A DNA stretch of 64,000 nt from positions 620,001 through 684,000 of the forward strand of contig MCFH01000002.1 in NCBI GenBank assembly GCA_002104945.1. Reading direction: 5' to 3'. The number at the start of each line of letters is the position of its first letter. Position 1 is the first letter of the stretch. This DNA comes from Piromyces finnis. Taxonomy: Eukaryota > Neocallimastigomycota > Neocallimastigomycetes > Neocallimastigales > Neocallimastigaceae. A program made the translations under genes and the position numbers. A model generated the notes under the pieces. The model saw only the letters and a program-made list of their open reading frames with translations. It did no database searches and was not told the origin of the DNA. Positions 15,749 through 25,363 of this stretch are shown here, piece after piece.

Positions 15749-16682
15749 AGAGAGAGAAAGAGTGTGTAGCAAATTAATAAGATAATTGCCGTCTCATTAT
15801 TTTATAGAATAATTGAATACTGATGTTGATGATATCTATTTTTTATAAGAATAGCTTTAATACATTATGTTTTTCTATTGTTTAAATCCATCTTTTTGAA
15901 TATTAGCAAAAAGTAATATCAAAGAAAAAAAATATAATTCTGATAAATTAAATTTTGGTCCAAGATATTCAAAAGATTTATAAATAAAAGAATTTCAAAT
16001 GAAATAAAGTATTTAAAAAAGTGAGTTATTTGAATTTTTTTTTAAAAAAAAAAAAAAAAAAAAAACTTTATTTTTAAAAGAATAGACTAAATATCTAATT
16101 GAAAAGAGTTTCATTTTCATTAAAATAAATTAAAATTAAAATAAATGTATAATTTCGCCTGTAGGAATTTCAATATCTTTAAAAATTTATATATATTTAT
16201 ATACATATAATATACTTCTCAAAGAAATAACTGAAATAGGAAATATAAATGATATCCTTATGAATAAACAATTCTTTATTACCATTCTGAAATTTAAATA
16301 AAATTCCAAATATTTAATGAAAATTAATTTTTCCAGTTACCCTAATTTATATTATAAAATACCTGAGTTAATTATTTTAATTCATTGATCACCATTTTTT
16401 ACATTTAATATATTTAAATCCAAATAATATATGTTTACAAGAAAAAAATCGAACTTTCTAATAAAAAATAAAGGTCTATGTGATATTGAATTATATCATC
16501 AATAATTAGTTGATATCTTATATTTTTGTCAAGAACTATCTAGATGAAAATTTTCAATTATATTTTATTTATAAGTGTGAACTACCACCAGAAGTTTTTT
16601 TTTATTTCTCTATTTATTTAGCAATAAAAAAGTACTAATATCTTAAAAAAAGGTTTCAAGTTTTAATATATTATGAAGTTTT

Positions 16683-16722
<40 letters not shown>

Positions 16723-18410
16723 CATTAAAAAATTTACAAAAAGTGATTAAAAAAACTTTAATTTTTTTTTGTCCTATATGTTATTGATTTTAAAAGACTA
16801 TAACATCTTTTATTTTTATTATTTTTATTCTTATAATAATATTGAAAGGCATTTAAACTTTAAAAAAATATCTTTTAACAATCACTTTTATAATGTTCTA
16901 TTACTGCTCAAATATTAATTATAGATATAGAGCCTAATCTACCATCTAATACATACACTACATGGCAAACAAAAAATAAATAAAAAAAAATATAATTGTA
17001 TAAAAAAATATTAATTAAATTTATTATTATTATTATTAAATGTAATGTTGTATAATTAAAATATCATATAAATTATATATATATAGGGAATCACTTTTAT
17101 TTATAAAAAAAAAAATAATAGTGAACAAATATTTCTTTCTTTCCTTTTTAATCTAACCTTCTTTAATTATTTTATTTATAATTTGTATAATTAAAAACTC
17201 ATCCTTTAAAATTTTTATTCCACCAAGAAATTAGGCTGGAGGACAATTCTTTAAATATAGGTTGAAAAATATATATACTTTTTTTTTTCAAATATCCATT
17301 TAATAATGCTACTTACCTAACCTTTTAAACATTATGAAATGTATGATCCATCTTTGTTTATATATAAATAACACTTTTTGATATATATATATTATTACGA
17401 ATAAAGCTACTTTTTTTTTTTTTTTTTTAAAAGAACAGTATTTTAATCAATAACTTTGATTTTTTTTTAAATATTACCTTTTTGAATAAAGATTAAAAAA
17501 AAAAAGTTTTTATAATTAAAAACCTTAAGTATTGTTGCTAAATTAATTTAATAAATGTTATCTATCTATATTTTTTTTTTTATGATGAAACATAAATGAA
17601 TCATTAAAACTAAAGAAAAAAAATAATAAGAAAACTTATACATAACAAAGTATAATTTATTTTAGTTTAAATTTATATTTAGTAATTTGTAAGAAATAAA
17701 TAATTATGTGATAGTAAATAAAAAAAAAAGAACAATCCTATTCATTTTTTATATAAATCAAAATGAGAAGCAAGCTAGCCATTCTAAATATTTATAGTTA
17801 TTTATATTTCCATATTTTTAAAAATAATAAGCCTATAAAAACTTAAAAAAAATAAGTTTAAAAATTATTATTCCTATCAATATGTATATATAATATATAT
17901 ATTGTATAACAATTTTTATAATAAATAATAAAATAATTATTTTTTATCTTTTTGACATCATCATTATTATCATTATGTTATTCTTATCCTTTTACCTATT
18001 AATTCGTAGTATTATTGATTTATCCTTTTATAATTTTAAAGGGAAATTTTTATTTTCCTTAATAGAATTTTCCTTATGCTTAACTACTGTTATCTAGGAA
18101 AATTCAGTAAAGATTTCTATGAACCAAGATGAAAGTCATTTTTAATATAACAAAAATACTTCTTGTTTCATCATTTTTTTTTATGTACCATTAATTTTGA
18201 TCCTATGATCAAATACCATTTTTATTAGTTCCCATTAAATTTAAGAAGAAATAAAATTTCTATTTCATATATTTTGTGGAATGTCCTTAAAACAAACAAT
18301 ATGAAAATAGTAAAATCGTCGTCATCATCATTATTACTATTATTATTAATAATAGGTTAATAATAGAACTTTTATTTCTTATTTCTAATTACTAAAATAA
18401 AGTGAACATC
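14713..18410. other. Intergenic left of the retrotransposon, no gene seen
   Basis: About 3.7 kb of A/T-rich sequence with poly(A) runs (near 15715-15745 with an adjoining GA run, 16060 and 16687-16720). I read both strands and found no conserved exon or tRNA-like segment. Confidence 0.55.
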
Positions 18411-18829
18411 TGATATAAAAATAATATGTGACTTGAACATATTATTATATTAGTAATTTTTCCTAATATTAAATTTATATAGATTTATTATAATATTAAT
18501 TATTTCTACAATGTATAAGAATATAATGTAAATGTACGACAAATGTAATATTTTGTAATGTAAAAGAGTATTGTAAATGAATGATCCATATAGTTCCAGC
18601 CTTATAATTGGACAATTAATTATTAAGTAAGCCTCATTAGTATAAATAGACTAGAATAAATATTATTAAAAAGGGCTTCTTGTTTTAGTTAGAATTTTAA
18701 TATTTGACAACGACAGAACGTTTTAGTATTTAGACAGAATAGAAATATTGGAACGTTATAAATAAAATTATTAATAAAATATATATTAATTAAAGTTTAA
18801 TTCTTTCTACATAAAATTAACCCGTATCA
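18411..18829 (+). repeat. 5' LTR, 419 bp
   Basis: Starts TGATAT and ends CCCGTATCA. Reads the same as the copy at 24945-25363 throughout. Holds a TATA-like box at 18641 and AATAAA-type motifs downstream. Confidence 0.97.
18641..18650 (+). promoter_or_regulatory. Putative TATA box in 5' LTR
   Basis: TATAAATAGA lies 230 bp into the LTR, in the least A/T-monotonous part. It would place transcription start about 30 bp downstream and define the U3/R boundary. AATAAA begins about 15 bp later. The element's AT-richness makes chance occurrence possible, so this is a moderate call. Confidence 0.5.
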
Positions 18830-18832
18830 ACT

Positions 18833-18850
18833 TGGTGGAGATATCGGGGA
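18833..18850 (+). other. Putative primer-binding site
   Basis: TGGTGGAGATATCGGGGA starts three bases after the LTR end. TGG complements a tRNA 3' CCA, and the complement has the look of an acceptor stem plus the 3' side of a T-arm. I could not assign the tRNA species. Confidence 0.65.
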
Positions 18851-19270
18851 TAGAAAGAATAGTGTTTTTTTTTTTTTTTCGATTTTTAAAACAAGTTTTA
18901 TTGTTATTTTCCTCCTTTACTACTTAGAAGTAGAAAAGGATATAAAAAGTTGTTATTCTTTTAATAATATAATATAATTAAGTAGTTTATACTAGACAGC
19001 TACAACGCTTGCGTATAAATTATTAAAGTTTAGTATATTTACTCCAGTTATTTATTGAGGTTATTTAAGAGTTGGTAACTACCATATCAGTTCTTAAATA
19101 TTCATTAGGAGAGTAGAGCGCTTCCGGCAGCTATTAAAGAAATATCACCATTCTAACCCACTGTTAGAATAAAGTATTTATTAGTGAGGGCCCGAAGTGG
19201 AGGTCGAAAACTAAACTTGATAAATAAAATATATTAAATAATTAGTTTGTTATATTATTTTCAGTTAAAT

Positions 19271-19311
<41 letters not shown>

Positions 19312-19359
19312 TGTTTACTCATTAATACCTAACCCTTTAAATTTCAGTAAATTTTTGCT
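18851..19359 (+). other. Retrotransposon 5' leader
   Basis: About 510 bp between the primer site and gag with no open frame. It contains a GC-richer patch around 19105-19200 with a palindromic AGCGCT (19117-19122) and a poly(A) run at 19275-19307 shortly before the gag ATG. Packaging or dimerisation signals would be expected here, but none can be assigned. Confidence 0.6.
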
Positions 19360-20307
19360 ATGGCTAATAGATCTTCGTATTATAGACTTCCTATCTTGGA
19401 CAAAACCCATTGCAACGAAGATGTGTGGAAACGTCAGATGGAAGCATGGTTTTCTAGAGAAGGCATTGTTGATGAGAATGAAAAGTTCGATACCATTGTC
19501 GGTTGTATCGATTTCCCAGAAATTGTTGATGAACTAATTAGGTTTGAACGCATGTGGAACAGGCCACCCTCTTTGGATGAATGTATGCCATCAATTAGGA
19601 ATAGGTTAGCCTATTGGAACAACAAACAGGATGGTTTTCGCCGATTAAAGATTATGGTTATTCGTCCTGGAGAAACAGTGGATGAATTCAATAATAGGTT
19701 TTTGGACCTTTACCATTCTTTGGATGCGGAATATCGCCCCAGAGTTTCTGTGTACGACTATATGCATGCTATCCGTAGTCGTCCAGAATTACAACATGCC
19801 CTCACCATTCGCGAGCCCGCAACTATTGATGAGGCTTGCCAAACTGCAAAGAACCACGAATACTGGAAAGAATACGCCTCTTATTCCAGTAGCTTTACTC
19901 CTGGTTATAATCCTCATGGTGCTTATACACCACAGTATCGTCCGATGGATAGTCATTACTCCAATCCTAACCCTTATTCTTATGGATATTCCAATAATTC
20001 CAGTTACAATTATCCTTCAACACCGGTTGCTCCTGTCCAAGCTCCTGGACCTAGTTACTCAGATCCTTATTTCAACAACAGGCCTCCTGCACCAATGGGT
20101 GATGGTTATGCCACTTATCATCAATCTGAATATTACACTCCTTATCCTGCTTATAATCCTCCAAATCAGTATCAAAACAGGTATAATTCATCTTACACTC
20201 AGCCTAGGAATACCCCTCATGCGTCTGGTAACTTTTCCCAAAAAGTGTGTTATCGCTGCCATCAACCAGGACACCTCCAAAAAGACTGTGGTCGTTTAAA
20301 TCACTAA
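19360..20307 (+). CDS. gag: Retrotransposon Gag polyprotein
   Basis: A 315-residue Gag forming the virus-like particle. Residues about 20-170 resemble the retrotransposon gag/capsid domain (WKRQMEAWFSREGI; later IRPGETVDEFNNRFLDLYHS). A Tyr/Pro/Asn/Ser-rich linker follows (about 180-290). A single CCHC zinc knuckle closes the protein (CYRCHQPGHLQKDC; C297, C300, H305, C310), the nucleocapsid RNA-binding module. The first ATG after the leader is used. The stop at 20305-20307 lies four bases after a slippery TTTAAAT, which lets some ribosomes continue into pol in the -1 frame. No break is visible. Confidence 0.95.
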   Translation: MANRSSYYRLPILDKTHCNEDVWKRQMEAWFSREGIVDENEKFDTIVGCIDFPEIVDELIRFERMWNRPPSLDECMPSIRNRLAYWNNKQDGFRRLKIMVIRPGETVDEFNNRFLDLYHSLDAEYRPRVSVYDYMHAIRSRPELQHALTIREPATIDEACQTAKNHEYWKEYASYSSSFTPGYNPHGAYTPQYRPMDSHYSNPNPYSYGYSNNSSYNYPSTPVAPVQAPGPSYSDPYFNNRPPAPMGDGYATYHQSEYYTPYPAYNPPNQYQNRYNSSYTQPRNTPHASGNFSQKVCYRCHQPGHLQKDCGRLNH

Positions 20308-20328
20308 ATGGAGGTCGATCCACCTCCA
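20295..20328 (+). promoter_or_regulatory. -1 ribosomal frameshift signal between gag and pol
   Basis: The heptamer T TTA AAT (20295-20301) is in the correct X XXY YYZ register of gag. A 7-nt spacer follows (20302-20308). Then comes a perfect 7-bp stem, TGGAGGT at 20309-20315 with ACCTCCA at 20322-20328, closing a 6-nt loop. The gag stop lies within the spacer. Slippage here yields one uninterrupted Gag-Pol of about 1685 residues. The pol frame is blocked by a stop at 20229-20231, so the shift must occur downstream of it; this heptamer is the canonical candidate. Confidence 0.88.
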
Positions 20329-23300
20329 GTAACCAAATGGGTCACTCACCATCGGAATCTACGGTCAAAAAGGATATAATTGCTGTAGCTAAAAGGAAAT
20401 TAGACCCTACAGATGAGGAGGAATCAGCTCAAACGAAGAGACGCAACTCGCTCACCTCCTCGAATTCTGATACTACTACTCCTCCTACATCTCCGGTGAG
20501 CTCACAACCATCTCAGGCACACCCCCAGGTGAATCTTCCCTCTTCAAAAAATTTTCAGAAAAATAACCACAATGGTACAGCGGGCACTGTCTCGAACCCC
20601 CAGTCCCCAGGTCATGCGTTCGAATCCCCCTCGTTCCCAAACGTAAGTAGTGTTGAAATGGATTTTGAACAAACTCAGGCACCTCCAGATGTCCGTAAGT
20701 CCGAGAGCCATGTTAAATCTGTATCTTTTAAAAATGTTTCCAAGCCGAAAAGTGAAAAGAAAAGTAAAAGTCCTATTACTTCCTCTCCTAATATCGGAAG
20801 CGCACTTGTACAGCCCTTAGGCCCAAAAGAGAAAACTATACAAGTCATGAAGTTATCTCAAGGGACAAATAGATATGATATCTGCGAAGACTTGAAAAAT
20901 ACTAAGGCTAATGTGACTTTCGCCCAACTCTTGGAATTATCCAACCAATCTCGTATGGATCTTGCCAACAACTTAAAGAAGGAACGTGTTCCCTCTAGCT
21001 CTATTGTCATGGGTATGGTCGAACAGGATAATAAGCCGCTGGAACTACAAGTCGTTAATAATCCTCATCACGACTATGTGTCGGGTGCCGTAAAAGACCA
21101 CGACATTGCCGTAGTTCATGCCTTACTGAATGGACATAAGGCTTTTCTTTTAGTTGATTCCTGCAGTAATATTAACTTGGTTTCGAGGAAATTCTTGTTA
21201 GATAATATAAACGATTTCAAAATTGAAGGCCAAGTATACAGCAAAATTCAACAGGCTATGGCTGATGATAACCTTCGTACCTTTGATTTGGTTGAACTCA
21301 ACGTGTGTATTGGTTCTCTTACCTTTCCGGTCCTATTCCGCATTTGCGATAATGACGACGTATTTTATGATGCTCTGATTGGTTTGAAAGTTCAACATGA
21401 TCAACGGATTATTGTTGATGCAGTCGATAAAACTGTTTGTGTTAAGACACGTCAAGGTACTCTGGAACCTCTCACTCCTATTATTGATATTAATTCTTTT
21501 AACCCTTTGTGCTATTACTGTTACTTATTTCCCTCTTCTGATAGGAAACCAATTGTAGCTGCTCTCAAGAACGAGCCTATTCTTAATAAGGAGGATTTAA
21601 TTCTAGGTAAAGTTGAGGAATTACATAATCTTATTCCTTCATATAAGTCTGAAGAACCGATTGTTGTAGATGATTTTCAAAGTCTTTTATTTTCTTTTCG
21701 TGATGTTATTGCTTGTTCCACTGATGATCTCCAACGTTCAAAACTCCGGTCACACCACATTGAACTTGTTGAGGGCGCTAAACCCATTAAAGCTAAAGTT
21801 CGGAAGTTGTCACAAGTTCAACTAGCTGCTCTTAAGGGTGAACTTCAAAAACTACTGGATAAAGGCCTTATTGTTCCATCCCATTCCCCTTGGGCTTCTC
21901 CCATTGTAATGGTTCCTAAGAAGCACAATAAATGGCGTCTTTGTGCAGATTATAGAAAAGTCAATAATATTACTGTAAAGGATGCTTACTCTATTCCCAA
22001 CATTAGAGAAGCTTTTGAATCCATGACTGGTGCAAGATTTTTCACGGCCTTAGATCTATTCAGTGGATACCACCAAATTCCTATGCGACCAGAAGACCAA
22101 TGTATTACAGCTATTACCACGCGTTTTGGAAATTTTGATTACGTAGTCATGCCTTTTGGTTTAACAAACGCGCCGGCGACCTTTCAAAGAGAGATGAATC
22201 GTATCTTCTTTGACCTCCTCAATGTTTGTATTCAAGTATACCTTGATGACATAATTATTTATTCTCCTTCTTACTCACAACATCTTCGTGATATCAAAAA
22301 GGTTTTCCAGATCCTTCGCGATAATGGTTTAAAGATCAACATTGAGAAGTGTCACTTCTGTTTACAGGAAGTTGAAGTGTTGGGTCATGTTGTTTCTATT
22401 AATGGTCTTCTTCCTATTAAATCTAAGGTCGATAATATACTCAAACTAGATCCTCCTAAATCTGTTACTGAACTTCGTTCTTTTCTTGGAATGGTTGGTT
22501 ATTATAGGGAATTTATTGATCACTTTGCTTCTATTACTGCCCCCTTAAATAAACTCCTTAGAAAAGACGCCAAGTTTATTTGGGATTCTGAGTGTAATTC
22601 GTCGTTCGTTGCTGCTAAAGAATATTTGGCCTCTTCCCCTATTCTGTGTTTTCCTCGTTATGATATTCCTTTCATTATCCGCTCGGACGCCAGTTTCAGT
22701 GGTATTGGCGGCGTATTATTGCAACTTTTGGAGGACGGGGTAGAGCATCCTATAAAGTATGCTAGTCGTGCACTAAAGAAAGCTGAATTAAACTACCCTA
22801 TTACTGAACTGGAAGGTACCGCTGCTCATTATTGCCTGATGGAATTTCGTCATTATGTCCTAGGAAATCCGTACAAAACTATTTTATATACGGACCACCT
22901 TCCGCTAGTTGCTATCATTAATAAAAATGAACCTCAAACTTCAAAACACGCTCGCTGGGTTAATGACTTTAGCCAAAACATGGTAGAAGTAAGATATCAA
23001 CCTGGAAAAGCGAATATTTTAGCTGACGCATTATCCCGGATGTCATTAAAAGAGGATAACAGTCAGGAAGCGAACGCAAATGCAATAGTTAGTACACTAA
23101 ATGATACCAACCTTGAGTCAGAAAATAATGAAAGCGAAAGTGATGAAGAAGAATCTTTATTAGCTCGGAAACAGAGAAAACAAGTTGTAGAAGAACCTAC
23201 TAAGATGCCTGAATTAATGTCAGAAGAAGAAAACGAGGAAAATGATAAATATATCTCAGAGGTTATGAAAAACTTTCTAAAAGAAAGAGTAATAAGAATA

Positions 23301-24416
23301 AATAATCTGTTATATTTCAGGGATAACGATAACTTAAGAAAGATTGTTGACGAACCCTTGGAAAAGATCCAGGTCATCGCGAAAAACCATAAAATCGCAC
23401 ATGAAGGACTGCAGAAAACTTACCAAAGGATCAAGGATAAGTATTATTGGAAGAACATGGTTTTAGATATAAAAACCTATATTTCTACGTGTAAAATCTG
23501 TCAGTTACGGAAGTCCCAACCTCTACCTGAAAGAACCGAGAGATTTGCATCACCAGTCGAAGCACCGTTTGTCAGAATAGCCGTGGACATAATAGGCCCG
23601 TTAAAGACTACTGTGCAAGATAACAAATATATTATTGTAGCTGTGGACTATTTTACAAAATGGCCTGAGGCGAAGGCGTTGTCAACGACCACCTCAGAAG
23701 ATGTAGCGGAATTCCTAACCGAAGTATTTAGTCGCCACGGAGTCCCACAATTGGTCTTAATGGATAATGGTGTACAATTTACTTCCGACTATACAAAAAT
23801 ATTTTTAGATTTATATGATACTTATGTACACTTCGTATCCACCTATCACCCAGAGTCGAATGGTCTAGTGGAAAATAAGAATCGGGAAATTGGGAAACAG
23901 CTACGATTCTTAGTAGAGAACAATGAAGACTGGGACAAATACTTACCAGTAGCTCTATGGGCGTTAAGGACCAGTATATCTACTACAACTGGATTCTCTA
24001 GTTTTGAACTTGTATATGGAAGAAAGGATGCACGCCCAATAGATTTAGTGCTAATGGAAACATATCAAGAAACTTTAGGAAGATCCACAGAAGAAATTAT
24101 AATGGAAAGGTTCGTGGATCACGCTAAATGGATAAGGAAGGCGGCTTCAAAAATGCTAGGTACTCTAAAGTATTGGGAAGCTAGAAGACAAAGTAAAATA
24201 AGCATGGATCATAAGGAAGAATACAAAATAGGCGATCTAGTCAAATTAAGGAATTTCAACAGAACAAAATTGGACCCATATTTTAAAGGACCTTATCAAA
24301 TCTTAGATATCGCCTGGAATACAGTCAAGCTCAAGGACTACAATACGGGACAAGAACTAACCAGGTATACACATATGAAGAATATCCTCCCTTATAAAGA
24401 AAATATTTCGTTATGA
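20298..24416 (+). CDS. pol: Retrotransposon Pol polyprotein (PR-RT-RNaseH-IN)
   Basis: Expressed by -1 frameshift from gag; no ATG start is needed, and the open frame extends upstream to 20232. Counting residues from 20247, a Ser/Pro-rich linker (1-250) precedes the aspartic protease. The protease active-site strand is LLVDSCSN (near 301) and its flap-side motif is ALIGL (near 376). Reverse transcriptase shows KWRLCADYRKVN and FTALDLFSGYHQI, and the YLDD catalytic box at about 665-668. RNase H has RSDASFSGIGG (near 811), the TELEG glutamate and ILADALSRM. Integrase has an HX3H..CX2C zinc finger (HKIAH, CKIC) and the catalytic triad D1114, D1173, E1209 with exactly 35 residues between the last two. 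A GPY module (PYFKGPYQIL) ends the protein. All RT, RNase H and integrase catalytic residues are present. The odd point is DSC where DSG or DTG is usual in the protease. Confidence 0.95.
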   Translation, partial: KSLNGGRSTSSNQMGHSPSESTVKKDIIAVAKRKLDPTDEEESAQTKRRNSLTSSNSDTTTPPTSPVSSQPSQAHPQVNLPSSKNFQKNNHNGTAGTVSNPQSPGHAFESPSFPNVSSVEMDFEQTQAPPDVRKSESHVKSVSFKNVSKPKSEKKSKSPITSSPNIGSALVQPLGPKEKTIQVMKLSQGTNRYDICEDLKNTKANVTFAQLLELSNQSRMDLANNLKKERVPSSSIVMGMVEQDNKPLELQVVNNPHHDYVSGAVKDHDIAVVHALLNGHKAFLLVDSCSNINLVSRKFLLDNINDFKIEGQVYSKIQQAMADDNLRTFDLVELNVCIGSLTFPVLFRICDNDDVFYDALIGLKVQHDQRIIVDAVDKTVCVKTRQGTLEPLTPIIDINSFNPLCYYCYLFPSSDRKPIVAALKNEPILNKEDLILGKVEELHNLIPSYKSEEPIVVDDFQSLLFSFRDVIACSTDDLQRSKLRSHHIELVEGAKPIKAKVRKLSQVQLAALKGELQKLLDKGLIVPSHSPWASPIVMVPKKHNKWRLCADYRKVNNITVKDAYSIPNIREAFESMTGARFFTALDLFSGYHQIPMRPEDQCITAITTRFGNFDYVVMPFGLTNAPATFQREMNRIFFDLLNVCIQVYLDDIIIYSPSYSQHLRDIKKVFQILRDNGLKINIEKCHFCLQEVEVLGHVVSINGLLPIKSKVDNILKLDPPKSVTELRSFLGMVGYYREFIDHFASITAPLNKLLRKDAKFIWDSECNSSFVAAKEYLASSPILCFPRYDIPFIIRSDASFSGIGGVLLQLLEDGVEHPIKYASRALKKAELNYPITELEGTAAHYCLMEFRHYVLGNPYKTILYTDHLPLVAIINKNEPQTSKHARWVNDFSQNMVEVRYQPGKANILADALSRMSLKEDNSQEANANAIVSTLNDTNLESENNESESDEEESLLARKQRKQVVEEPTKMPELMSEEENEENDKYISEVMKNFLKERVIRINNLLYFRDNDNLRKIVDEPLEKIQVIAKNHKIAHEGLQKTYQRIKDKYYWKNMVLDIKTYISTCKICQLRKSQPLPERTERFASPVEAPFVRIAVDIIGPLKTTVQDNKYIIVAVDYFTKWPEAKALSTTTSEDVAEFLTEVFSRHGVPQLVLMDNGVQFTSDYTKIFLDLYDTYVHFVSTYHPESNGLVENKNREIGKQLRFLVENNEDWDKYLPVALWALRTSISTTTGFSSFELVYGRKDARPIDLVLMETYQETLGRSTEEIIMERFVDHAKWIRKAASKMLGTLKYWEARRQSKISMDHKEEYKIGDLVKLRNFNRTKLDPYFKGPYQILDIAWNTVKLKDYNTGQELTRYTHMKNILPYKENISL
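20566..20638 (+). other. tRNA-like segment with A-box and B-box inside pol
   Basis: TGGTACAGCGGG (20573-20584) resembles an RNA polymerase III A-box, and CGTTCGAATCC (20617-20627) a B-box. Their starts are 44 bp apart, as in a normal tRNA gene, and an ACTG/CAGT pairing could mimic an anticodon stem. The acceptor and T-stems do not pair, so this is not a functional tRNA. It lies in the low-complexity linker between nucleocapsid and protease, where a captured tRNA or SINE piece could be tolerated. It may also be chance. Confidence 0.35.
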
Positions 24417-24487
24417 GAGACGACACTTTATTTAAAATTTATTATATTTTACAAATTAGATATGTTAAACATATATATATATATATA

Positions 24488-24526
<39 letters not shown>

Positions 24527-24944
24527 ATTAATTTGAAATTTCGAAATTGAAATTGAAAAAGTCAAAAAGGGATTTCGAATTTCGAAAAGTCGATTAACTC
24601 CTGTTCGACCTTGCTAAACCTCGAGTAGCCTACCATAGATTATTAAGAATAATAATAAATAATAATTATAATAATAGTAAATAATAATAATAATAACAAT
24701 AATAATTAGTTTAATTAGTAATTAGTATATATAAATAATCATAATAATAATTAAAAAAAAAAAAAAAAAAAAAAAAATTTTTATTAGTATTTTTTTTCAA
24801 TTTTTTTTTCAATTTTTTTTTCAATTTTTTTTAATTTTAGAAATTTAGTTTTATAACCAGAAAAATTAATATTATAACCAGATACGCTCAGTAAAAATTT
24901 TGTATCTTAAATTATACTTCGCTCTCCTATAGCGAGGGGATTTT
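24417..24944 (+). other. Retrotransposon 3' untranslated region with polypurine tract
   Basis: Noncoding stretch after the pol stop: a TA run and poly(A) near 24473-24523, another poly(A) near 24753-24777, and a repeated T8-CAA pattern near 24788-24832. Just before the 3' LTR, the purine run agcgagggga (about 24932-24941) is the likely plus-strand primer; a small TCGCT/AGCGA hairpin overlaps its start. Confidence 0.7.
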
Positions 24945-25363
24945 TGATATAAAAATAATATGTGACTTGAACATATTATTATATTAGTAATTTTTCCTAA
25001 TATTAAATTTATATAGATTTATTATAATATTAATTATTTCTACAATGTATAAGAATATAATGTAAATGTACGACAAATGTAATATTTTGTAATGTAAAAG
25101 AGTATTGTAAATGAATGATCCATATAGTTCCAGCCTTATAATTGGACAATTAATTATTAAGTAAGCCTCATTAGTATAAATAGACTAGAATAAATATTAT
25201 TAAAAAGGGCTTCTTGTTTTAGTTAGAATTTTAATATTTGACAACGACAGAACGTTTTAGTATTTAGACAGAATAGAAATATTGGAACGTTATAAATAAA
25301 ATTATTAATAAAATATATATTAATTAAAGTTTAATTCTTTCTACATAAAATTAACCCGTATCA
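24945..25363 (+). repeat. 3' LTR, 419 bp
   Basis: Same length and, as far as I can read, same sequence as the 5' LTR. Followed by catcattg, matching the CATC before the 5' LTR. Confidence 0.97.

Larger units (their letters stand above)
18411..25363 (+). mobile_element. Complete Ty3/gypsy-type LTR retrotransposon
   Basis: A 6953-bp element in the order LTR, primer-binding site, leader, gag, pol (protease, reverse transcriptase, RNase H, integrase), purine tract, LTR. The RT-RH-IN order defines the Ty3/gypsy class (Metaviridae). The LTRs begin TGATA and end TATCA, an inverted terminal pentamer. Flanks are acatc before and catca after, giving a 4-bp CATC duplication, or 5 bp (ACATC) if the last A is assigned to the host. 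Both open frames are intact and I found no difference between the LTRs, so the insertion looks recent. Its base composition is less AT-biased than the host DNA. There is no chromodomain after the GPY module. Confidence 0.96.

Noticed and set aside
19117-19122. AGCGCT palindrome in the retrotransposon leader as an RNA dimerisation site
   Set aside because: A six-base palindrome alone is too weak without a supported stem-loop or relatives to compare.
20485-20682. Minus-strand open frame with a G-I-R-T-H-D-L motif
   Set aside because: Not a gene: it is antisense to pol. The peptide is what tRNA-derived DNA gives when translated, so I kept only the underlying DNA as a finding.
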